The notes beneath the pieces were generated by a model. That model searched no databases. It was not told the DNA's origin and saw only the letters and a list, made by a program, of their open reading frames with translations. Made by a program: the position numbers and the translations under genes. DNA of 64,000 bases from JAEXOD01 sp963663265 (GTDB lineage Bacteria; Bacteroidota; Ignavibacteria; Ignavibacteriales; Melioribacteraceae). The stretch covers positions 310,001-374,000 of the forward strand of contig CAXXXM010000001.1 of the NCBI GenBank assembly GCA_963663265.2, read 5' to 3'. This document shows positions 28,191-37,150 of this stretch, piece by piece (position 1 is the first letter of the stretch; each line of letters begins with the position of its first letter).

Positions 28191-29867
28191 TTAATTCTTT
28201 TTATCTATTGCAAAAACAGGGTGAATATCTATTGGTAAAGAAGTTAATTTTTCTCTTAATATTTTCATTGATGGTGATTCAACTGCATATTTGTTAACAA
28301 AATCAACGCTTGCTTTGTAATCACCTTTAGCCTGAATCATAAGAATATCTTCGGCTAAGCTTTTAATTGAGTTGAAAATTTTATCAAAGTTAACCTTAAC
28401 TTTCTGAGTTTTTTCGTCAAATTCATATCCGCCCTTTTCCATAATGTAATTATAAATAATTGCATTTCCGGCACCGTGAGCTTCTCCAATACCAAAACGA
28501 ACTGATCGGAATATTCCTGCTAAAAATGTAACATAAATTTCTTTATCAAATCCTTTTGGATAAACACCTTTTTCTATCATTAACATGTTGTTGAACATAC
28601 CCAATACATCCGCCTTACATTCTTCAATTTTTGAGTAAGTTTCTTTTAACTCTTTTTTAACTTCCGTTTGTTTACCATTAACTGTTATAACTCCCGGTCC
28701 AACACCATGTGAAATTTCATGCATTAATGTATGATTGAAAAATCCATTGAATGTTACATATTTAGTTTCATCAGAATCTAATACGATATCTGCAATAGGT
28801 TTTAACAACTTTTCAAATTTAGCTTCGTGCATGTTTTTCAGCATAACTTTTTTTGAACCTTTTGCTTGCCTAACTCTTTCATCATTTGGAAGATTAAAAG
28901 CTAAAGTTTGAACACCTGATTTGTTATCTCCGGCACCAAAAACTTCTTGAACTACGTAAATAGGGGATTCACTACCACGTTTGTAATTTTTATACTCTTT
29001 AGGTAAAGGTAAATTTTCTTCAATGGCACCTAAATATTGTTCAAATACTTGGAGTTTTTTAGTTTCAACTGGGTCGACAACTGTTAAAAAGCTTTCAAAA
29101 GCAGCTTTGTAATTGAACATTTCATCTTCATAAACTTCGTAAGGTCCAATTACAACTTCAATTCCATGATCTTTTAAATCCATCCATGCAACATCACTTT
29201 CATAATAGTCGTTAGTTAAAAAAGCTTTTGCTCGTAATTTTAGATAATTTTTTAATGTTTTATTATCTGCATATTCAGCTGCTTCATTTAATAATTTTGC
29301 GGCTGCTTCAAGTTTAGTTTTGTAGGCTTCTGAATAAGGGATAGCTTTAAATCCTTTACCATCTCTTTTAATGACCGTAAATTCGCTTGTTAAATCTTTT
29401 GCCTTTTCTGGGTTTGCATTAACATAGTTTTCAAATTCTTCTTTGGTCATATCGGTAGGATAAAAATTAGCACCTAATGGTTTTGATTCAGTCCCTATAA
29501 ATGGTTTGTTATGCTCTAATCTGTCAAAAGGACCAAACATAATATTAAAGTACACTAATTTTAACTTATCTTCAGGATTTGTAGAAGCTTCTAACTGTTT
29601 TTTTATTTCATAGTTTTTGTCATAAACTTGTTCTAAAAAAATCTCATCAATTATTTTTGATGCTTCATATAATTTTTTAACAACAATTTTTTGTCTTTCA
29701 TCTAAAATTGATTCATCATATTTAATAGTTACGTCAACAAATTGAGATATTTTACTTTGCATATCATCCTTTTCCGTTAGTTTAATATCTTTGTTTTGTG
29801 TATTACAAGCTGCAAAGCTAATTGCAAAAAGTAACACTAAAAATAAATTAGATAGATTTTGTTTCAT
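28191..29867 (-). CDS. Lipoprotein dipeptidyl-peptidase III-like metallopeptidase (M49)
   Basis: Zinc exopeptidase of family M49 that would release N-terminal dipeptides. A lipoprotein signal peptide (LLFAISFAAC, C21) puts it on the membrane facing the periplasm. The zinc motif is the pentapeptide HEISH (residues 383-387) and not the six-residue HELLGH of classical DPP III; the second motif is EECKAD (415-420). The same pentapeptide has been reported for DPP III of Caldithrix abyssi. 558 residues is shorter than human or yeast DPP III. The gene has its own terminator. Activity is inferred from motifs. Confidence 0.87.
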   Translation of the reverse strand: MKQNLSNLFLVLLFAISFAACNTQNKDIKLTEKDDMQSKISQFVDVTIKYDESILDERQKIVVKKLYEASKIIDEIFLEQVYDKNYEIKKQLEASTNPEDKLKLVYFNIMFGPFDRLEHNKPFIGTESKPLGANFYPTDMTKEEFENYVNANPEKAKDLTSEFTVIKRDGKGFKAIPYSEAYKTKLEAAAKLLNEAAEYADNKTLKNYLKLRAKAFLTNDYYESDVAWMDLKDHGIEVVIGPYEVYEDEMFNYKAAFESFLTVVDPVETKKLQVFEQYLGAIEENLPLPKEYKNYKRGSESPIYVVQEVFGAGDNKSGVQTLAFNLPNDERVRQAKGSKKVMLKNMHEAKFEKLLKPIADIVLDSDETKYVTFNGFFNHTLMHEISHGVGPGVITVNGKQTEVKKELKETYSKIEECKADVLGMFNNMLMIEKGVYPKGFDKEIYVTFLAGIFRSVRFGIGEAHGAGNAIIYNYIMEKGGYEFDEKTQKVKVNFDKIFNSIKSLAEDILMIQAKGDYKASVDFVNKYAVESPSMKILREKLTSLPIDIHPVFAIDKKN

Positions 29868-30071
29868 TAATTAACCTCATTTATTGTTTTTACTGTTCTA
29901 AAAATAGCTAATTAAAATAAAATTTCAAGGTAATTTCGTATATTAAAATTAGCGGAATGTTTCTTTTTGTATACAAGAAAAATATATAATATAGAAAAAT
30001 TACCCATATAAACAGTTGATTATGGATGGTACAGTTATTGTTATCTAATATGAAAAGAAAGAGGTAAGACA

Positions 30072-31241
30072 ATGAAAAACATATTAATAATCGCAATTGG
30101 GCTTATTGTTTTGAGTGCTGGTAGAATTAATGCCGAGTTAATCCAAACCACAAATTTCGGTTATTTTTATGCCAATTTATCTCCGTATGGTTCATGGATA
30201 GAAATTGATAATAGCGTATATATATGGAAGCCGGATAGAATAAGCAGTCATTGGCAGCCTTACTCGGATGGAAGATGGATTTATACCGATGATGGTTGGT
30301 ATTGGGATAGTTATGAAAATTTTGGTTATATCACTTACCATTACGGCAGGTGGTATCATGATTCTTTTTATGGCTGGGTGTGGTATCCTGGATATGAGTG
30401 GGCTCCTTCTTGGGTGGAATGGAGATATGATGACGATTATATTGGTTGGGCTCCACTACCTCCATATGCCTCTTTTCAGCATGGCAGGGGGATTGTATTT
30501 TCTGTAAGTTGGAATGCACCCGTTCATTATTGGTTTTTTGTTAGATACAGACATTTTTATAATGACAATATGATATCTTGTGGAGTAAGTTCAAATTACA
30601 AAAAAGTGCTTTTTAGAGCTACAAAAACAAGAAATAATTTTCAGTATATTAAAAATAGAATCGTTAATGTAGGTATCAATACAGATTATATTGAAGGACG
30701 TACAGGAAGAAGCGTTGTAAAAAGAAGAATTGTAGATGCCGAAAATTTAGAAAGACAAACCACTCATGATGAAGTGAAAAGGATTGTTCCCAGCAATGAA
30801 GAATTAAGGAAATACTCGGGTATGTCAAAATACAATGCTGAGGTTTCAAGAGGTAAAACAACCTTATTACTGGATAGAGTTGTAGATGAGAATTATTCTG
30901 TTAATAGAAATATTGATAATTATCAACCAAATGTAAAACGTGAGAAAGTATATGTAAAACGAGAAAATATTAATGTAAAAAGGGAAGTAAAACGAGAAGA
31001 TGTTGTTAGAAATGAGAATGATGTTAAAAGTACTACAAGAGAAAATAATAATAATGCTTCGCGTTTTGAAAATAGAAAAAATTATGAACAGAGAGATGTT
31101 ACATCACAAAGTAGAGTTAAAAATAACAGAGATTCTGAAAACAATAAAAATTATCAGTCTTCACGAAAAGAGAATAATAACTCAGGTAATGAACGAAGTA
31201 AAAATACTGAAAGAAATCAAAATAAAACAAAAACCAGATAA
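30072..31241 (+). CDS. DUF6600-type secreted protein with basic low-complexity tail
   Basis: Exported protein (signal peptide ending near RINAE). Residues 25-150 are extremely rich in Trp and Tyr with repeated motifs such as YGSWIEIDN, GRWIYTDDGWYWDS and YGWVWYPGYEWAPSWVEWR, the pattern of DUF6600 proteins. The C-terminal 150 residues are low-complexity, rich in Asn, Lys, Arg and Glu, with repeats of VKRE. GAGG is 8 nt before the ATG. Function is unknown; the surface Trp/Tyr domain followed by a positively charged tail suggests envelope binding. Confidence 0.78.
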   Translation: MKNILIIAIGLIVLSAGRINAELIQTTNFGYFYANLSPYGSWIEIDNSVYIWKPDRISSHWQPYSDGRWIYTDDGWYWDSYENFGYITYHYGRWYHDSFYGWVWYPGYEWAPSWVEWRYDDDYIGWAPLPPYASFQHGRGIVFSVSWNAPVHYWFFVRYRHFYNDNMISCGVSSNYKKVLFRATKTRNNFQYIKNRIVNVGINTDYIEGRTGRSVVKRRIVDAENLERQTTHDEVKRIVPSNEELRKYSGMSKYNAEVSRGKTTLLLDRVVDENYSVNRNIDNYQPNVKREKVYVKRENINVKREVKREDVVRNENDVKSTTRENNNNASRFENRKNYEQRDVTSQSRVKNNRDSENNKNYQSSRKENNNSGNERSKNTERNQNKTKTR

Positions 31242-31267
31242 AAATTATTAGATAATTTAAAACGAAA

Positions 31268-31298
31268 AAAGCTCATATCATTTAACTGATTGAGCTTT
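31268..31298 (-). terminator. Terminator of rpmB
   Basis: AAAGCTCA (31268-31275) pairs with TGAGCTTT (31291-31298); an inner ATCA/TGAT pair extends the stem. The T-run is on the minus strand, fitting rpmB; the DUF6600 gene converges from the other side. Confidence 0.75.
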
Positions 31299-31322
31299 AA
31301 ACTAAACTTATTATAACAAATA

Positions 31323-31553
31323 TTATATTTTGTTTTCTCTAACTAAATTAGCTAATTCAGCAGTTCCGTTTTTAGCGATAGTTCTTAAAGCACGTGTTGT
31401 TAACTTAACAGATACAAAACGACCTAATTCTTTAACCCAAATTCTTTTTTTCTGAAGATTTGGTAAAAATCTACGTTTTGATTTATTATGTGCATGTGAA
31501 ATGCTGTGACCGCTTTTTGGCTTAACACCTGTAATTTGACATGTACGAGACAT
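31323..31553 (-). CDS. rpmB: 50S ribosomal protein L28
   Basis: Small basic ribosomal protein of the large subunit. MSRTCQITGVKPKSGHSISH, the KRRFLPNL segment and the RALRTIAKNG segment are typical. The true start is the ATG ending at 31553, giving 76 residues; the frame stays open further upstream, but those residues are not L28-like. A TAAGTTTG box on the minus strand at 31584-31591 may serve as its promoter. rpmG does not follow, unlike in many Gram-negatives. Confidence 0.95.
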   Translation of the reverse strand: MSRTCQITGVKPKSGHSISHAHNKSKRRFLPNLQKKRIWVKELGRFVSVKLTTRALRTIAKNGTAELANLVRENKI

Positions 31554-31629
31554 TTCTACTCCAATTCTAAATATAATAGAAAACAAACTTACAAAAAAAA
31601 ATTGTAAAGTGAAAGAAAAAAATAAAAAT

Positions 31630-31650
31630 AAAAGCGGTAAAACCGCTTTT
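31630..31650 (-). terminator. Terminator of the ferritin gene
   Basis: AAAAGCGGT (31630-31638) and ACCGCTTTT (31642-31650) make a perfect 9-bp stem with an AAA loop, between ferritin and rpmB. T-rich sequence follows on both strands. Confidence 0.8.
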
Positions 31651-31676
31651 ATTTTTTCATTAATTAATTGTTATAA

Positions 31677-32165
31677 TTAATCTCTTTTCTTTAACTCTTT
31701 ATCTAACCAGAATAAACCGTTTTTGCTTTCGCCAATAGCTTTGAATTTTTCAATTATTTTAATTACAGAAGAAACTTCTTCAACTTGTTCAGTTACAAAA
31801 TAATTTAAGAACAAATTTGTTGCATAATCTTTTTCTTCAATCGCTAAACCAACTAAATGGTTAATTCCGTTAGTAATTTTGTATTCATGCTCTAAAGCAG
31901 CTTCAAATACACTTAATGGGTTTTCCCATTCTGCTTTTGGAGCTTCCATAGCATTTAATGAAACTTTTCCGCCAACTTCGTTGATATAGTTGTAAAATTT
32001 CATTCCATGTGCGTATTCTTCTTGTGATTGCAACTTCATCCAATGTGCAAATCCTTCAAAAGGAGTTGTTTCTAAATAAGCAGCCATTGATAAGTACAAA
32101 TATGATGAGAATAATTCATCGTTCAATTGTTTGTTTAATGCTTCTTCCATCTTTTTTGATAACAT
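31677..32165 (-). CDS. ftnA: Non-haem ferritin
   Basis: Iron-storage ferritin forming a 24-mer that oxidises and stores iron. 162 residues. The ferroxidase ligands are visible in LNDELFSSYLYLSMA (E17), SQEEYAHGMKF (E and H of the central ExxH) and VTEQVEEVSSV. A haem ligand methionine typical of bacterioferritin is not evident. Its own terminator follows, and an AT-rich gap of about 190 nt separates it from the divergent phosphoesterase gene. Iron- or redox-responsive sites were not recognised. Confidence 0.94.
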   Translation of the reverse strand: MLSKKMEEALNKQLNDELFSSYLYLSMAAYLETTPFEGFAHWMKLQSQEEYAHGMKFYNYINEVGGKVSLNAMEAPKAEWENPLSVFEAALEHEYKITNGINHLVGLAIEEKDYATNLFLNYFVTEQVEEVSSVIKIIEKFKAIGESKNGLFWLDKELKKRD

Positions 32166-32356
32166 AAGTACCTCTGATTAAATAATTTATAATAAAATTT
32201 TACACTTATCTTTTTTACATCAATTCTTTAACATGTTTTTTTGTAAAAAGGTTTCTTTATTTAATTATTAAATTTACTTTAAAAAAATTTAATATCAAAA
32301 ATTTCAAAAAAATTGTACTTTTGTTTTTTAATGTAAATTTATTAATAGGTATTGAT

Positions 32357-33916
32357 ATGAAAAAAATATTTGGATTATGTTTTGTATTTGCTCTGGTTAC
32401 TTCGTTTATTAATATTACTGCTCAGGCAAATATTTATAAAGTTAAAGTATTTGAAGATATAAATAAAAATCTGATTATGGATAAAGGGGAGAGTGGAATT
32501 GAGGGAGTTTCCGTTTCTAATCAGTCAATAATTGTTAAAACTGACAAAAATGGTTATTGCGAAATACCTAAAATTGAAAATGATTTTATTTATGTAATTA
32601 AGCCGGCAAATTATTCAACTCCTTTAAACAAGTATAACATTCCTGTTTTTTACTATTCATCTTATTCAGATAGTTATGAAACAATTATGGCAAAAGGAGT
32701 AAATAATGATGAAATTAATTTTCCCCTTTATAAAAGTGAAATAGGCAATAAATACGATATGTTAATGTTAGGTGACCCTCAAGCCAGAAATGAAACTGAA
32801 GTTGGATATATGAGGGATGATTTTGTTAAAAATTTTGTAAATACTAATTATAAATTTTCAATTCTTTTAGGTGATATTTCGTTCGATAATAAAGAAATTT
32901 ATACTTCTACTAATGAAGTTCTTGCTAAAATGAATATGCCCCTCTATTTTGTTCCTGGTAACCATGATATGGATTATAGTGCTGAAGATGATTCCAAGTC
33001 TTTAGAATCTTTTAGAAAAATTTATGGACCTGAATATTATTCGTTTGAATATGGAGACGTACATTATATAATTCTTGATGATATTAATTGGCTTGGCTTA
33101 AACCCCGAAACTAATAAAAAAGAATATGTAGGTGGAATAAGTAAAAAGCAGCTAAATTGGTTAGAAAATGACCTTGCAATTACCGACCCCGATAAAATTG
33201 TTGTTATAAGCATGCATATACCAATTAATAGTACAGGTGGTGATTACGATGCAAATAAAGTGCTAAACAAAGATGAATTTTTTAGAATAATTGAAAAACG
33301 AGATAAAGTATTTTTAACTGTTGGACATACTCATACTCAAGAGCACAATTTTTACTCCAAAAATGATGGCTGGAATGGGAAAGCTGAACTACGCCAATAT
33401 ATATGCAGTACCATTTGCGGTGCATGGTGGAGCGGTGTTAAAGATTTTCAGGGTATTCCAATGGCAATTGAAATGGATGGTACACCACGAGGTTATAATG
33501 TGTTTAGTTTTGATGGTAATAATTATAAACAAAGTTTTTATGTCCTCAATAAAAAAGAAGACTATCAGTTAAGAATCGGCTCCCCTTTTGGAGTGATTGA
33601 AAAAGCAGATATTGACTCTACTGAAATAGTAGTTAATGTATTTAATGGGAATAAAAATAGTGAAGTAGTTGCAAATATTGATGGTGTAACTGATATTATT
33701 TTAGAAAATGTTATTTGTGGTGACCCTGCCATTGATAGAATGATACAGGCAGATAAATCTTTATATAGATCATGGATGCATGCAGAAAACACCTCCCATA
33801 TTTGGAAAGCAAAGCTTCCAAATAATTTGAGCATTGGACTACATACATTAAAAGTAACTACAAAAGATGAATATAACAGAAAGTTTAATGAAACTGCAAT
33901 CTTTGAAATAAAATAG
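32357..33916 (+). CDS. Secreted calcineurin-like metallophosphoesterase
   Basis: Exported phosphoesterase: signal peptide (MKKIFGLCFVFALVTSFINITAQ), an N-terminal SdrD/collagen-binding-like beta domain (VKVFEDINKNLIMDKGE..., to about residue 110), then the two-metal core (LMLGDPQARNE, LGDISFD, PGNHDMDYS, ISMHIPIN, GHTHTQEH) and a beta-rich C-terminal domain. ATG 32357 is preferred; an in-frame TTG at 32321 would add a poor leader. TACTTTTG at 32316-32323 may be the promoter -7 box, but no TTG stands at -33. Substrate unknown; a role in phosphoglycolipid or wall phosphate release is possible. The methyltransferase gene follows after 8 nt. Confidence 0.85.
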   Translation: MKKIFGLCFVFALVTSFINITAQANIYKVKVFEDINKNLIMDKGESGIEGVSVSNQSIIVKTDKNGYCEIPKIENDFIYVIKPANYSTPLNKYNIPVFYYSSYSDSYETIMAKGVNNDEINFPLYKSEIGNKYDMLMLGDPQARNETEVGYMRDDFVKNFVNTNYKFSILLGDISFDNKEIYTSTNEVLAKMNMPLYFVPGNHDMDYSAEDDSKSLESFRKIYGPEYYSFEYGDVHYIILDDINWLGLNPETNKKEYVGGISKKQLNWLENDLAITDPDKIVVISMHIPINSTGGDYDANKVLNKDEFFRIIEKRDKVFLTVGHTHTQEHNFYSKNDGWNGKAELRQYICSTICGAWWSGVKDFQGIPMAIEMDGTPRGYNVFSFDGNNYKQSFYVLNKKEDYQLRIGSPFGVIEKADIDSTEIVVNVFNGNKNSEVVANIDGVTDIILENVICGDPAIDRMIQADKSLYRSWMHAENTSHIWKAKLPNNLSIGLHTLKVTTKDEYNRKFNETAIFEIK

Positions 33917-33924
33917 AGTTTTAA

Positions 33925-34683
33925 ATGAAAGTTAACTATGATAATGTGGCCAATATCTATGATAATAGGTATAATGATAGCAAAATGCCAGGTATTGAGA
34001 AAAAACTTTTACAGATAATTGAATTAAAACAATATAAGAGAGTTTTAGAAGCAGGTTGTGGTACCGGTCATTGGATAAAAAAAATAGCTGATACCAAACT
34101 TAAAGTAGGTTTTGATCTTTCGAGAGGGATGCTTAAAAAGTATCCCAAACCGAATGCAATTAATTTTGTTTGCACAAATGCTGACATTTTGCCTTTAAAA
34201 AACGAACAATTTGATTTAATTTATTGTGTAAATGCTATTCATCATTTTACCTATCCATATGAGTTTATTAAAAACGCTTATTCCAAGTTAAAACCGGGTG
34301 GAATGTTAGCCATTTTTGGTACAAATCCTTCTGAACCAATCAACAATTGGTATATTTTTAATTATTTTGATGGTGTATTTGAAACCGAAGTGAAGAGATT
34401 TCCTAATACTGAAAAATTGCGAAAATGCATAACAGAATCCGGCTTTAAAGAGAATTTTTATGAGATTGTAGATGTTGTTAATAGAGAGAAAACTAATTAT
34501 GAAATTTTTGACGATCTGTTTCTTGTTAAAGATGCTACTTCAGAACTTTCGCTTATTTCTCAGGATGAATACAACATTGGTATTAATAAAATGAAAGCCC
34601 AAATAGAAATGAATAAACTATTAAATATAGATACTAAGTTTAAGACATACTTAAATTTTTATATGATTGGTGGAATAAAATAA
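33925..34683 (+). CDS. Class I SAM-dependent methyltransferase
   Basis: Cytoplasmic methyltransferase with the seven-strand fold. Motif I is VLEAGCGTGHWIKKI (about residues 38-52), followed by VGFDLSRGML, the acidic post-motif I and IYCVNAIHHF. 252 residues. Substrate not identifiable; UbiE/COQ5-like small-molecule methylation is the nearest general class. It sits 8 nt after the phosphoesterase gene and overlaps the metal exporter by 1 nt, so the three form one transcript. Confidence 0.82.
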   Translation: MKVNYDNVANIYDNRYNDSKMPGIEKKLLQIIELKQYKRVLEAGCGTGHWIKKIADTKLKVGFDLSRGMLKKYPKPNAINFVCTNADILPLKNEQFDLIYCVNAIHHFTYPYEFIKNAYSKLKPGGMLAIFGTNPSEPINNWYIFNYFDGVFETEVKRFPNTEKLRKCITESGFKENFYEIVDVVNREKTNYEIFDDLFLVKDATSELSLISQDEYNIGINKMKAQIEMNKLLNIDTKFKTYLNFYMIGGIK

Positions 34684-35615
34684 TGCATAATCACTCGCAT
34701 GAACATCAACATAACCATAGCCATGAACACATAGATTTAAGTAGTTTTAACTACACTAAAGCTTTTGCGTTTGGTATTGGATTAAACGTTGTGTATGTGG
34801 TAATTGAATTTATTTATGGTCTATTAACCAATTCGATGGCGTTAATTTCGGATGCGGGTCATAATTTAAGTGATGTATTAGGACTGGTTTTGTCATTAGG
34901 TGCTTATTATATTGCAAAAAGTTCTTCCAGTTTAAAACGTACATATGGGCTAAAAAAGACTACTATTTTTGCTGCTCATCTTAATGCTGTTATTTTAATA
35001 ATTGCACTTGGAATTATTGTTGTAGAATCTTCTTTTAGGCTTTTTAATCCAAGAGTTATACATAGTAATGTAATGATTATTGTGGCAAGCGTTGGAATAA
35101 TAATTAACTTTGGTACGGCTTTGCTGTTTATGAAAGGGAAAAGCCATGATTTAAATGTTAAGTCTTCTTTTATCCATATGCTTGCCGATGCAGGAATTTC
35201 GTTAGGTGTTGTTGTTGCCGCTATTTTAATTAAATTTACGGGTTACTACATTATTGATCCGATAATTAGTATTGTAATTGCCTTATTTATTGCTGTTAGT
35301 ACATTTGACTTATTAAAAGATTCATTTAACATGTTGATGGATTCTGTGCCGAGTGATGTTGACTTAGAAAGCATTCGTAAATATCTTTTTACTAATAATT
35401 CGGTTACCGACGTTCACGATTTGCACGTTTGGGCTATGAGTACAACCGAAAATGCTTTGACTGTTCATATAGTTTTAAAACAGGGGAATACCGATAATTC
35501 TCTTATTAACACATTATCCAAAGAAATTGCTGAAAAATTTGGGATTAAACACTCAACAATTCAATTAGAACTGCCCGAACCCGGTTTTGATTGTGAATTG
35601 AAAGAAAAATGTTAA
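34683..35615 (+). CDS. czcD: Cation diffusion facilitator (CzcD/ZitB-like) metal exporter
   Basis: Inner-membrane Zn2+/H+ (or Co2+/Cd2+) antiporter. The N-terminus is His-rich (MHNHSHEHQHNHSHEH), a cytosolic metal-binding tail. Six transmembrane helices follow, with the HxxxD metal site in SDAGHNLSDVLG (TM2) and SFIHMLADAG (TM5). The C-terminal cytoplasmic domain (about residue 220 on) ends with a Cys. 310 residues. Start overlaps the methyltransferase stop by one base. A terminator-like hairpin follows at 35777-35810. Confidence 0.92.
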   Translation: MHNHSHEHQHNHSHEHIDLSSFNYTKAFAFGIGLNVVYVVIEFIYGLLTNSMALISDAGHNLSDVLGLVLSLGAYYIAKSSSSLKRTYGLKKTTIFAAHLNAVILIIALGIIVVESSFRLFNPRVIHSNVMIIVASVGIIINFGTALLFMKGKSHDLNVKSSFIHMLADAGISLGVVVAAILIKFTGYYIIDPIISIVIALFIAVSTFDLLKDSFNMLMDSVPSDVDLESIRKYLFTNNSVTDVHDLHVWAMSTTENALTVHIVLKQGNTDNSLINTLSKEIAEKFGIKHSTIQLELPEPGFDCELKEKC

Positions 35616-35711
35616 TAAAAACCAAATCTCTCATTTCTTCATCTAACCAGACCGTTTAGGGTTGAAACATTAATAGTTGTAATAATTCTCAATTCTCAAT
35701 TTTTAATTTTT

Positions 35712-35807
35712 AATGATTGAATAGCCGTTTTCTATTAATTCTCAATTTTTAATTCTTAATTTTGAATGATTGAAGAGCCGTTGAAGATAAATATTTCAAC
35801 GGCGTTT
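35712..35807. repeat. 97-bp flanking repeat, left copy
   Basis: Begins AATGATTGAATAGCCG and is almost identical to 48572-48668 (three or four differences). The two copies lie on either side of the restriction/RT locus. The 3' part is a terminator-like hairpin. Confidence 0.8.
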
Positions 35808-35810
35808 TTT
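35777..35810 (+). terminator. Terminator-like hairpin after the metal exporter
   Basis: GCCGTTGAA (35777-35785) pairs with TTCAACGGC (35795-35803), then G and six T. It lies inside the repeated 97-bp unit. Confidence 0.7.
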
Positions 35811-35921
35811 TATTATATGGGGGCTTTAATAATAATTGATAATTGAATAATTTATAATTATAGTAAAAGGTGGCGCCCACGCTGGGGCTTGATAATTTGT
35901 TTATCACGTTTTTCTATTGAT

Positions 35922-36108
35922 GTTTCGACCCGCTGGGTCTTATGTTTAATCATTAATCTTGTTTCGCTTTATTTAATATATTGAAAAATAAAAATGCGTA
36001 AAAAAACAAAATCTCTCATTTCTTCATCTAACTAGACCCGTTAGGGTTGAAACATCAATAGTAATTCAAGCCTCCCTCCGCAAAAAAGCTCCGTTAGGTG
36101 CGACACAA
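35922..36108. repeat. 187-bp direct duplication, copy 1
   Basis: From the GACCC-GCT-GGGTC hairpin to GGTGCGACACAA; more than 90% identical by eye to 36624-36811. Confidence 0.8.
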
Positions 36109-36215
36109 TTGACAAGTGACGAGTGACAAAAAAATGATAAGAAGTGAATAAAATGAATTGCTGTTAGTACATCTTTTTACGAGGCTTTTGTCACATGTCA
36201 CGCGTTACGCATCAC
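36109..36215. repeat. Heptad foldback element, copy 1
   Basis: Left arm of three units (TTGACAA, GTGACGA, GTGACAA, 36109-36129); right arm of four inverted units (TTGTCAC, ATGTCAC, GCGTTAC, GCATCAC, 36188-36215). Between them is a core with GATGATAAGAAGTGAATAAA. Intact, so it shows the uninterrupted right end. Confidence 0.75.
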
Positions 36216-36623
36216 TTTTTTTATCATTAATCCCAAAAATCTTTTTAATCCATCAAAATCCCCGTTCAGACAATATTAAACAATTTATCCCCACTCACTC
36301 TGGAGTGGGGATTTGTTTGGGGATGCGTTTTTTTACAACCAGAGCCATTCCGCCGGAATGGCTTTTGTGCTAATCACTATTCACCAATCACAAATCACCA
36401 TGTTTTGGTTTTTCAACCGGGCACCGGTGACATAATGGGGGTAAATTTATGCAACCAAATTTGTAATTAGATATTACCGAAACAGTCGTCACTCCTTCTT
36501 TTTGAAAAGAGAAGGAGAGGGCTCGCTTTTTGAGCCGGAGGATGAGTTTGCTAAACAATCACCGTAAACATGTCGCTGGCTCCGCCAGCTTTTATTGCTT
36601 TTTTATTTTTGTGGTACTATTAA

Positions 36624-36811
36624 TATTTCGACCCGCTGGGTCTTATGTTTAGTCATTAATCTTGTTTCGCTTTATATAATATATTGAAAAATAAAAATGT
36701 TTAAAAAAACAAAATACCTCATTTCTTCATCTAACCAGACCCGTTAGGGTTGAAACATTAATAGTAATTCAAGCCTCCCTCCACAAAAAAGCTCCGTTAG
36801 GTGCGACACAA
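36624..36811. repeat. 187-bp direct duplication, copy 2
   Basis: Second copy of the unit at 35922-36108, about 700 bp away in the same orientation. Confidence 0.8.
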
Positions 36812-36936
36812 ACATTCAACTGCTTTTGTTTTAATGTGTTGAAGTTGGTTCATCAAATGTGCGACTTCGTCTGAAGTCGTGGGGATAGATGCATTGTGTG
36901 GTTAACGACGTGTGATTGCTCCGCAATCAAAAAAAA

Positions 36937-37051
36937 GTAACGAGTGACAAGTGACAAGTGACAAAAAAGATGATAAGAAGTTAATAAAATTAATCGTTGT
37001 TAGGACATCTTTTTACGAGTCTTTTGTCACATGTCACGCGTTACGCGTCAC
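36937..37051. repeat. Heptad foldback element, copy 2
   Basis: Left arm GTAACGA then three GTGACAA units (36937-36964); right arm TTGTCAC, ATGTCAC, GCGTTAC, GCGTCAC (37024-37051). Exactly four 7-bp units on each side, in inverted orientation, around a 59-nt core. Confidence 0.8.
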
Positions 37052-37150
37052 TTTTTTATCATTAATCTCATCAATCAATAAAATCTCTTAAATCCCCGTT
37101 CAGACAGTTCGTTACCATTCACAATTCACCATTTACAATTCTTTACGTTT

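Larger units (their letters stand above)
35616..37150. repeat. Gene-free repeat block 2, left edge of the defence island
   Basis: About 1.5 kb without a credible gene. It holds a 97-bp repeat also found at 48572-48668, a 187-bp direct duplication (35922-36108 and 36624-36811), two heptad foldbacks (36109-36215, 36937-37051) and many small hairpins: GACCC-GCT-GGGTC (35928, 36630), AGCCATTCC-GCC-GGAATGGCT (36346-36366), GACTTC-GTCT-GAAGTC (36862), ATTGC-TCC-GCAAT (36915). Blocks ending CCGTTCAGACA occur at 36229-36272 and 37073-37107. Confidence 0.78.

Noticed and set aside
36158..36373. Short coding frame in repeat block 2
   Set aside because: It lies across the right arm of a foldback and a repeated block, with no ribosome site or protein-like sequence; the similar frame at 48902-49147 runs over a MITE-like insertion.
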